From contig DARO01000012.1 of the NCBI GenBank assembly GCA_002504405.1, forward strand, positions 1 through 64,000: a stretch of 64,000 nt of DNA. Direction: 5' to 3'. The notes under the pieces are model-generated. The model did not search any database. It was not told where the DNA came from and worked only from the letters and a program-made list of their open reading frames with translations. This DNA is from Methanomassiliicoccaceae archaeon UBA71 (GTDB lineage Archaea; Thermoplasmatota; Thermoplasmata; Methanomassiliicoccales; Methanomethylophilaceae). Below are positions 25,784 to 34,700 of the stretch, in pieces. The position numbers and the translations under genes were made by a program. Position 1 is the stretch's first letter. Each line of letters starts with the position of its first letter.

Positions 25784-28700
25784 ATGGATTACAGCGAACT
25801 GCTGGACCGCTGCGAAGCATGGCATGAGGCAGAGGAGTACGAGAAGATCGTGGAGGCCCTCGAGGCGATCCCCGAGGAGGAACGCACGACCGACATCGAC
25901 ATGGAACTCGCCAGGGCCTACAACAACCTGGGGGACTCCGGCGAAATCAAGGGCAGGAGGCTACTCAAAAAGGCCCTCAGACTCATGGAATCGCACGAAA
26001 CAGAGCTATCCGACGACTACAGCTGGAACTTCCGCATGGGATACGCCCTCATCTTCCTGGAGAGGGAGGGGGAGGCCCTCCCGCACTTCGAGAAGGCGCT
26101 GGAACTCCACCCCGGGGACGATCCAAAGTACAACACCAGGGAGGAGATCCAGACCCTCATCGACTCATGCAGGGAGTGCATGGCACTGCCCATGTTCGAG
26201 ATGACCTTCAGGACCAGGGTCGCCAGGGCCTGGGAGGAGTTCTCGAAGGAGGAGGCGGAGATCCGCATGATGATGGACTCCGACAGGAGGGACGATTACT
26301 CCGAGGAGCTCATCCGGAGGATCCAGGACATCCTGGAGATAGCGTTGGACGATCCGGCGTTCGAGTTCGGTATCGACGAAGGGAAGCACGACCTCGTCCT
26401 CGTGGCCCAGGGCGACAAGGCCAGGCTGTTCGAGTACGTGTACTTCAGGGACCATGCCCCGGAATCCGTGCTGGAGAACTGGAAGATAACGGTCGGACGC
26501 CCTCCGAGGCCGGGATTCCATCTGCGCGCCTTCGACCTGGATGTCTGCGGCGACGACGTGGACGTCTGGGCGGAGAGGACGGAGGAGGACCGCGTGACCC
26601 TCAGGGTCCGCTGCGACAAGGTGCAGGACTCGATCGAGGACGAGGACAACGTCTGGTGGATGCTGTTCACTATCGTAGACAGCGTCATCGGAGAGATAGC
26701 CGACATGAGGCACGTGGAGAGCTTCGAGGTCGTCGACAATCCGCCCGGGGGGCAGTCGGTCAAGCTGAGCGACCTGCCCGGGGCCATCGAGGACATGGGC
26801 ATAGTTCTGACGAACGATGCCGATTCCTACCTGAAAAGATACACGGTGTACAAGACGGAACCCAACAGGGAATCAGAAGGTCCGTGGCGCTTCGACATAA
26901 TATCCGGGTCAAGCTGCTGCCCTCCGATCATCAACGATTACTTCTCCGGCGGCAGGGGATGTGTGGACATCCTCCACGCCGACGGCGCCGTAGCCGGGTA
27001 CATAGCCTATTCCCTCGACATATTCGACGGCGATGACAGGAGTGACAGGATATTCGACTTCCGCGACAGCCTCGAAGAAGCTCTGATCGAAAAGGCCGGA
27101 GAAGATGCCATCACAGTGATCGGCGGTGCCACCGGACTGTACTACGGGTATCTGGACCTCATCGCCTGGGACATTCCGTCGGTCCTCAGCGCGGCCCAGG
27201 AATTCCTCACCGGTTCAGGCGTCTCGGAATCGTTCTTCCGCGTGTTCGCCATGGATGTCCCCTCATGTCTCATAGCCAACAACAGAGTCGGGGATGCGGA
27301 TCTGGACCTGGATGACATAGATTACATCCCCTACGATCCGGAGGATCCGGAACCGTTCTACGACCAGATCGCGAAGTGGAATGAGGATGACGAGTACTCC
27401 CGTTGCATTGCCGTGCTGGAGACCATACCGGAGGATCAGAGGGACTACCGTTCGGAGTACGCCCTGGTCCGCGCCCTGCAGAACTACGCGATAATCGGGG
27501 ACCATGACGAGGGCACCCCCGGCTACAAGAGCGACAGGGCCCTGCGCCGCTCACTGGAGATCCTGGAGTCCATACGTGACGAAGGGGAGAACAGGGCTGA
27601 ATGGAACATGCGCATGGCATACGGACACCAGTACCTCGAAGGACAGGAAGAGCTGGCCATACCGTACGCAGAGAGATGGTCGGAACTCGACCCCGAGGAC
27701 GAGGACGCCAAGGGCGTGATCAGGGAATGCCTGGAGGAGATCGCGGCCAGAGAGAACGGTTCCGAATGCGAGGAAGGCGGCGAGGAGGACGAGACCGGCG
27801 TGTTCGCAGGATTCGTTCTCATGTCGAGGGCCTCATGGAGCAAGATGCAGCTTATCCGCGACCTGAGGGAGATGTGGGGCATCGAGGCAGAGGAGGACGA
27901 TGACGAATCCGACGATGACTCCCTCGTCTTCGAGGTCGACGGAAGGGTGGCGGCGGTCAGTCTGATGAAGGGGCCGATCCCCGACGGGGAGGCGGAAGCC
28001 AACGCCGAGAACAACTACATGTGGTCCGAAGCGGTTGAAATCGCGAAGGAACACAGAGCGCATCTCCTGGTGTTCGTCGGGAAGAAGGACGACGACGATC
28101 TGATCGAAAGGGGGAAGCTGTTCGTGAAGATCCTCGCGGCATGCTGCCGCCAGGAGAACGCCACGGGCGTGTACACCAGCGGAGTGGTGTTCCAGCCCGG
28201 GTTCTACGAGGCCATGGCCGAGATGATGAATGATGACGAACTGCCGATATTCAACTGGATCTGGTTCGGACTGTACAGGACCGAGGATGGCATCTCGGGA
28301 TACACGTACGGGATGAGGACCTTCGGAAGGGAGGAGGTCGAGGTCCTGAACGCGGAGGCGGAGCCCGACAAGGTCAGGGACCTCCTGGTCAACATCGTCT
28401 CATACCAGCTTGAATGCGACGTGCACCTGAAGGACGGGGAGACCATAGGGTTCTCGGAGAAAGACAGGCACACGATCTCCCTCAGCGAGGGCGTCGCTCT
28501 TCCGGGGATGACCCTCAAGGTCTCCTACAATGCTGCCGAGATATGGATGGACGATGCGGAATACCATCTGGAGAGCATACGCGAGAAGTCCCTTCCCGTG
28601 GACGAGATCGCCGCCTACAACCACATGGCGATCTACCTGAGGTGGTGCGTCGAACACGGCCTGATGGGGGAGGACTTCATGGAGGTGCATGGGGGGCAGG

Positions 28701-29788
28701 TGGAGGGGAACGACCTGCGTCCCTTCATCAGGGATGTGCTCGGAGGCAGGATGGATGCGGGCATGTTCAACAGCGACGGCTGGGGGTTCGCCAGATACTA
28801 TTACAACTACTGCGGCGAATTGGACTCCCCCCACTACCCCTCCGACATCGATGACTACGCCCTGAGGTACTTCGGTCCGGAACGCTACAACTCGGACGAG
28901 TTCAAGACGGAGGCGTACCTGTTCATCCCGTTCGACGAGGGGTACTACGACGGCATGGCCGAGGTCATCGGCCGGCGCTACGCCAACTGGAAGAACCAGA
29001 TGATCGACCCCGACACCCGGGATCCCTCCGATCTCGCCAAGGCCATGATGGGGTATCTGGATTGCGAGTGCCTGTACTTCCCGTCGATGAGGGATGACGA
29101 CCCCATCATGTCCGCCTACGGATACGCCAGACGCCTCGGCGTCAGGGAGGGGTACGTACCCGTACTGGTGAAGGTCGACGAGATACTCTGGGAATGCCTG
29201 ATACTCAACTCTGACCCCGACAATGACGGTTCCGAGGACTACACGTTCGACCGGGAGAAGGTGGCGGAGTACCGCGAAAGCGCACTCTCGACCCCGACCG
29301 GGGACGGCAGGAAGGTCCTCGATTCACTGATAGGACAGCGCAGGTCGGAAGCCGAGGACGACGACATGGACTGGGATGAGGAGATCATCGGAAGCGTTCA
29401 AGGAGGGGAGGGACGCGACCGCCTGGCCAGCTACTGGAACTACGAGACGCAGATGACCGACCCTATGATCCTTGCCAAGATCCCGGTGAGGAACCCCTGG
29501 GAGGTCTTCGCATACCTGCCCTTCGGAAACTGGAACGATTGTCCCGACACACCGGAGCTGATGGCGGCGGCAAAACACTGGTTCGAACGGCATGGCGCGG
29601 TGCCTGCCGCCATGAGCCATGACGAGCTGGAGTTCATCCTGCCGGAGCCGGTTCCGGAGGACGAGTCGCTGGACGTCGCGCTGGAACAGTACGGACTGTG
29701 CCCGGACATGGACCAGACCTACGGGACGATGGGACATCTGGCCGACGAGCTGCGCCGGTCAACCGTTTGGTACATGTGGTGGGACTGA
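25784..29788 (+). CDS. Giant TPR / DUF4261 / DUF4253 immunity-like protein
   Basis: 1334 residues, very acidic, no signal or membrane segments. Modules in order: TPR-like repeats (1-125); an unnamed ~375-residue module shared with the protein at 31731, ending in GGATGLYYGYLDLIAWD; a second TPR block (about 515-660); a DUF4261-type domain (about 670-910, GELPIFNWIWFGL-like core reading DELPIFNWIWFGLYR); a helical domain with YNHMAIYLRWC (about 920-1090); and a DUF4253-type C-terminus (WEVFAYLPFGNWNDCPDTPEL and final WYMWWD). These families are found in bacterial gene clusters that look like collections of toxin-immunity proteins. Codons (AGG/AGA, GAC, ATC) look host-like. Specific partners are unknown. 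Confidence 0.8.
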   Translation: MDYSELLDRCEAWHEAEEYEKIVEALEAIPEEERTTDIDMELARAYNNLGDSGEIKGRRLLKKALRLMESHETELSDDYSWNFRMGYALIFLEREGEALPHFEKALELHPGDDPKYNTREEIQTLIDSCRECMALPMFEMTFRTRVARAWEEFSKEEAEIRMMMDSDRRDDYSEELIRRIQDILEIALDDPAFEFGIDEGKHDLVLVAQGDKARLFEYVYFRDHAPESVLENWKITVGRPPRPGFHLRAFDLDVCGDDVDVWAERTEEDRVTLRVRCDKVQDSIEDEDNVWWMLFTIVDSVIGEIADMRHVESFEVVDNPPGGQSVKLSDLPGAIEDMGIVLTNDADSYLKRYTVYKTEPNRESEGPWRFDIISGSSCCPPIINDYFSGGRGCVDILHADGAVAGYIAYSLDIFDGDDRSDRIFDFRDSLEEALIEKAGEDAITVIGGATGLYYGYLDLIAWDIPSVLSAAQEFLTGSGVSESFFRVFAMDVPSCLIANNRVGDADLDLDDIDYIPYDPEDPEPFYDQIAKWNEDDEYSRCIAVLETIPEDQRDYRSEYALVRALQNYAIIGDHDEGTPGYKSDRALRRSLEILESIRDEGENRAEWNMRMAYGHQYLEGQEELAIPYAERWSELDPEDEDAKGVIRECLEEIAARENGSECEEGGEEDETGVFAGFVLMSRASWSKMQLIRDLREMWGIEAEEDDDESDDDSLVFEVDGRVAAVSLMKGPIPDGEAEANAENNYMWSEAVEIAKEHRAHLLVFVGKKDDDDLIERGKLFVKILAACCRQENATGVYTSGVVFQPGFYEAMAEMMNDDELPIFNWIWFGLYRTEDGISGYTYGMRTFGREEVEVLNAEAEPDKVRDLLVNIVSYQLECDVHLKDGETIGFSEKDRHTISLSEGVALPGMTLKVSYNAAEIWMDDAEYHLESIREKSLPVDEIAAYNHMAIYLRWCVEHGLMGEDFMEVHGGQVEGNDLRPFIRDVLGGRMDAGMFNSDGWGFARYYYNYCGELDSPHYPSDIDDYALRYFGPERYNSDEFKTEAYLFIPFDEGYYDGMAEVIGRRYANWKNQMIDPDTRDPSDLAKAMMGYLDCECLYFPSMRDDDPIMSAYGYARRLGVREGYVPVLVKVDEILWECLILNSDPDNDGSEDYTFDREKVAEYRESALSTPTGDGRKVLDSLIGQRRSEAEDDDMDWDEEIIGSVQGGEGRDRLASYWNYETQMTDPMILAKIPVRNPWEVFAYLPFGNWNDCPDTPELMAAAKHWFERHGAVPAAMSHDELEFILPEPVPEDESLDVALEQYGLCPDMDQTYGTMGHLADELRRSTVWYMWWD

Positions 29789-29799
29789 GGGGAGATCCC

Positions 29800-31728
29800 A
29801 TGTTCGGAAGGTCCATCGCCAGGGTCCGCGAGAAGGCGGAGCTCCTAATTCAGATCAACGAGTACTCGAAATGCATCAGGGAGATCGAATCCGTGCCGGA
29901 GGACCAGCGGGGGTACAGGCTCTCGATTCTCCTTGGATGGGCGTACAGCAACCTGGCCGTTCTCGGCGACCACGACGCAAACAGAGGCGACATCGACCCG
30001 GACCAGGCAATGCTGGAGAAGGCCGTCGGGATACTCGGGTCGGTGGAGGAACAGGGCAGGGATGACCCGCTTTGGAACTCCCGCATGTGCTACGCCCTGT
30101 GGATGCTCGACGGCAGGGAGGGCGACGCCCTCCACTATGCGGAGAGATGGAAGGAACTGGATCCGAACAGCGAGGAGGCCAGGAATCAGATCAATAAAAT
30201 CAGGAGGTTCCTGGATGACTCCCTGTCCAGAGCCCCGGAGATGTACGACGAGGCCCAGTGGGATGCGGTGGAGAGGCACATAGCGGATCACTTCGGGGAC
30301 TTCCCGAACGTGTACCATGAACTCGTTTCCCCCGACATCCATGTGGACATATGCGTCATACCTCCGAGGAGGGACCATGATTACTACACGCTGGTCACAA
30401 TGGGGATGGGTGCCCACGAGATGGACATCCCGGACGGTGTCGAGGATACGCGCAGGCGCGCCGAGGTCATGATCAACCTGCCCAGGGACTGGAGGCTTGA
30501 CGAGGACTCCCTGCAGGACAGCAGATGGTACTGGCCGATCAGGATGCTGAAGGATGTGGCGAGGCTCCCGATTAACACCGGATGCTGGCTCGGATGGGGG
30601 CACACCGTAGGGATGGATGACGAAGGCACATATGACGACAGCACGAGTCTGTGCGGATGCATACTGCTGAGCCCCGGGGTGTTCGGAGACGGCTCGTACG
30701 TCTGCGACCTTCCCGATGGGGAGCGGGTGGAGTTCTTCCAGATAATCCCCCTGTACAGGGAGGAGATCGAGTACAAGATCGAGAACGGAGCGGAAGGGCT
30801 GCTGGACATCAGCAACGACGACCTCCTGGAGGTGATAGACCCGTGCAGGCTCAACATCGTCAGCGATTACGACAGGATGGAGCACGACGATGCCATCATG
30901 GACGCCGCCGGAAAGCACCAGAGCATCATAGACCGTCTGGGACTGGACGTGGATGCGCTGGCGGCGTACAACCACATGGCCATCTACCTGAGATGGTGCA
31001 TCCTGAACGGGAAGGTCAACAGGGGGTTCGTCGACAGACACCGGGACCTCGTATCCCGGGTCGCATCCGGGGAAGTCACCGACCTGCGCGCATTCGTGCG
31101 TGACGATCCGGATCTGGATGGGAAACTGACCACCATGCACCTGAACCCCATAGGTTCCTGGTTCACCCAGTGGTACAACTGGGGCGACCGTTCCAACCCC
31201 TACGAGTACCTCCGGGATGTCAAGGACTATGCGGACAGGTTCTTCGCGGGAAGGGAGTGGGGAAGCGAGGAGGAGATGTTCTACGCCTACCTCCAGGTGC
31301 CCTGGTCGGAGGGGTACTGCAACGACATGATGGGAGTCATCGACGGGCGCTTCGGACAGTGGCTGGAATCCAATCCTTCTGTGTCACCCGATTACGAGGA
31401 CGATGGCCGTCCGGATCCCGAGGGATGGGAGGGGGCGAGAGACTGCATCATCAGCGAGAGGGTGTCCTCAGGGGACGTCCCCATCGGATTCTGCATCCGT
31501 CGGGAGCCCGAGAGGGAGGATCAGGGATGGGACTCCGGATGGCGCTTCTTCGCCGATGACGATGATGACACCGACGAGGGACGGATAATGTTCCGCAGTC
31601 TCTGGTCCGTGTGCGATTCGGATCCCGACATCAGGAGGATACTGATGCTGCCGTACGGTACGGCTTTCGTACGCGGGGACGACGGCATGTTCCATCCTTA
31701 CGAGGAAGACGATCAGACGGAGCTGTGA
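29800..31728 (+). CDS. TPR - SUFU - DUF2185/Imm33 immunity-like protein
   Basis: 642 residues from ATG 29800, behind GAGGGGAG. TPR-like block (1-135); SUFU (suppressor-of-fused-like) domain (about 150-345) with PDIHVDICVIPP, YYTLVTMGMGAHEMDIP, LPRDWRL and RWYWPIRMLKDVARLP; helical domain with YNHMAIYLRWC (about 385-530); DUF2185/Imm33 domain (about 545-642) with IGFCIRREPE and GWDSGWRFFADDDDD. Bacterial SUFU and Imm33 domains are known immunity proteins of polymorphic toxin systems. It lies 11 nt after the first giant gene and 2 nt before the next. Confidence 0.82.
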   Translation: MFGRSIARVREKAELLIQINEYSKCIREIESVPEDQRGYRLSILLGWAYSNLAVLGDHDANRGDIDPDQAMLEKAVGILGSVEEQGRDDPLWNSRMCYALWMLDGREGDALHYAERWKELDPNSEEARNQINKIRRFLDDSLSRAPEMYDEAQWDAVERHIADHFGDFPNVYHELVSPDIHVDICVIPPRRDHDYYTLVTMGMGAHEMDIPDGVEDTRRRAEVMINLPRDWRLDEDSLQDSRWYWPIRMLKDVARLPINTGCWLGWGHTVGMDDEGTYDDSTSLCGCILLSPGVFGDGSYVCDLPDGERVEFFQIIPLYREEIEYKIENGAEGLLDISNDDLLEVIDPCRLNIVSDYDRMEHDDAIMDAAGKHQSIIDRLGLDVDALAAYNHMAIYLRWCILNGKVNRGFVDRHRDLVSRVASGEVTDLRAFVRDDPDLDGKLTTMHLNPIGSWFTQWYNWGDRSNPYEYLRDVKDYADRFFAGREWGSEEEMFYAYLQVPWSEGYCNDMMGVIDGRFGQWLESNPSVSPDYEDDGRPDPEGWEGARDCIISERVSSGDVPIGFCIRREPEREDQGWDSGWRFFADDDDDTDEGRIMFRSLWSVCDSDPDIRRILMLPYGTAFVRGDDGMFHPYEEDDQTEL

Positions 31729-31730
31729 AA

Positions 31731-34700
31731 ATGTACATAGACAAATACTGGGGCAACTACATCGGAGGCTCGGATGACAGCCTCAACCTTGTCGCGTTTC
31801 TGGCGGATCAGGGGAAGGAGGAAATCCCTCTGAACGAGATATTTTCCAAGATCGGACTGGACAGACAGAACTGGGACTTCCACCAGACAGTGGAGTATCT
31901 GGAGTTCACCCACTCCGACGGAGTGGAGATGGACTTCCACTTCGCCATCGATGTGGTCACCGATCTGGCCGCCATCCTGCTGGAGTGCAGCGTCAGCGGC
32001 AGTGTGGACCTCCACGATCTGGATGAGTACAACACCCCCTCCCGCCGCATACGCATCACTGCCACGGTGGAGGAGCACAACGCCATGGACAGGACTCTGG
32101 CGGATTTCGCCCAGGACCCTCTGTCCTATGATCTCCACGAAATGATGGGCGACGAGGATATCATGGAGATGGCACGTGATGTGGAGGCGCTTCGGAAGGA
32201 GCTGTACGAGTCCGCCGGCCGCAACCGCAGCTTCCATGTCAAGGCAGAGGACATGAAGGATCTGCTCCCCGACTGGGATGGAGCCAACGGCTGCATCGCC
32301 ACCAACCGCATCACGGTGGAAGGCTGCAAGGTCGGATTCTGCTACCGGGAGAAGTCGGATGGGGACTGGGACAGCGGCTGGCGCTTCACCGCCGGAGATG
32401 AGAGTGACGAGTACATGGACGACCCCAACAACTCCGGGATCTACGGCCTCAACACCATCTGCAACGACGACCCCGACATTATCCCGCTGTTGCATACGCC
32501 CGCCCCCTGCGCCTTCGAACGGGATGAGAACGGCGTGTTCCAGCAGATCAAAGACTGGGAACCGGATGAGGACGAGGAGGACACGGATATGGATATTATG
32601 CAGCAGTGCCAGAAGTGGCATGAGAACAACGAGCATCACAAGATCATTGAAGCACTGGAGGGCATTGAGGATCGCACTCCGGAAATGGACAGCCAGCTTG
32701 CAAGGGCGTACAACAACGAGGCAGACCACAGAACGCCGGAAGGCAGAGCTATGCTCAAAAAGGCCATCGCTCTCTTGAAACCTCATGAGGAATACTTCGA
32801 GGACGATTTCTACTGGAACTTCCGCATGGGCTATTCCTATTACTATCTGGATCAGGAGGGCAGGGCTCTTCGTTACTTTGAAAAGGCATTGGAGGCCCGC
32901 CCCGACGACGAGGACACCATGCAGCTGATCGACGGGTGCGAGAAGAGCATTTCTCTGCCTCAATTCTCGGAGTGCTTCCGGGAACGGACAGAGGACTGGT
33001 GGGAGACCTTCGCCGAGATGGAGGCGGAGCTGCGCCAGATGATGGACGATGATGAGGATCACACACGCGGCGCGGAGATCGTGGCCCAGATGCAGGGATC
33101 ACTGAACCTGGTCTTTGACGAGATCTCCTTGGAAATGGGATTCAACGGTGAGAAGCATGAGCTGGTCCTCACCCCGGAGGGAGACAAGGTCAGGCTGTTT
33201 GAGCTGGTCCAATTCCGGAAGCGCGCCCCCAAGGAGGTGCTGGAGCACTGGAACATCCTGGTTGGCCGTCAGCCCCTACGGAACATCGGCCTGCGCACAG
33301 ATGACGGCTACGAGGTTACAGGGGAGGATGTGCGGATCTGGCTGGAGGAGCAGGACGAGAACAGCTTCACCATCTCCGCCTACTGTGAAAAGCTGCTGCC
33401 TATGCTCAAGGAGGCGGAAGGCCGGGTCTGGTGGATGCTCACCACCCTCACCGACCAGGTGCTGGGTGAGATCCCGCACATGAGGTACATACACGGCTTC
33501 GACGTTCTGGAGACACCAAAGCCGGAACCGTCCATTCTCATGCAACAGCTTCCCGATGCTCTGAAGGAGCGTGGCCTGGACCTCTCCACTGATCCGGAAT
33601 CCTATCTGGAGTGCTACCTCGGCTACGAAATGGAGCCCGACGAGGACCCGGACGCCGACTGGCGGATGGATGTTATGGCCGGTTCCACCTGCTGTATGGC
33701 ACTCATCAACGGCTATCTGAATGCGGACGACGGCTTCGTGGACGACCTCGAGGCAGACGGCGTGGCGACGGGCTTCTTCTGCTATCCGTTGGATACCCTG
33801 CGGGAGGACGAGGGTGCCCAGAGGATCTTCGACTTCCGGGACAGGCTGGAGGAGGTGTTCGACACGGACGAGGGCCGTGAGGTTCTCATTATCACCGGCG
33901 GAGCCACCGGCCTCTACTGCGGCTATGTGGATTTCATCGCGTGGGACATCATGGAGGCGCTCAGGATGGCAAAGGAGTTCTTCGAGGAAAGCGACATCCC
34001 CTGGGCCAATTTCCACACCTTCCGCCGGGACGCGGGCACGGTCCCCCTGAAACAGCCATCGGACTGGGAGCTGGATGAAACATTGACCGGCATGGACTAC
34101 ATCCCCTACGACCCCAAGGATCCCGAACCGTTCTACGACCAGATCACGAAGTGGAATGAGGAGGACGAGTACACACGCTGCATTCAGGCGTTGAATGCCG
34201 TGCCGGAGGATTGGCGGGACTATCGCCTGACCTATGCCTTGGCTCGGGCGCTGGAGAACTACGCCATCCTGGGCGATCACAACGAGGGGACCCCCAACTA
34301 CAAGGGAGAAAAGGCCCTGCTCCGCGCCATCGAGGTGCTGGAGTCCGTACGTGATGAGGGACGGGACAGAGCGGAATGGAACATGCGGATGGCGTATGCG
34401 TATCAGTATCTCCACGGCCAGGAGGAGAAGTCCATTCCATACGCCCAGAGGTGGGCGGAGCTGGATCCGGAGGACGAGGACGCCCCGGCGGTGATTCGGG
34501 AGTGCCAGAAGGAGATTGCGAAACGTGCCGAGTCGGAGGACGAGGACGAGAGCGACCACACGGGAGTCTTCACCGGCTTTGTGCTGCTGTCCAAGGGAGA
34601 ATGGGACAGAGAGCAGTTCATACGGGACATGAAGGAGAAATGGGACGTCGCCGTGGACGGATACGATGCAAGCGAGGACAAGAGCGACGACGCCCTGGTG

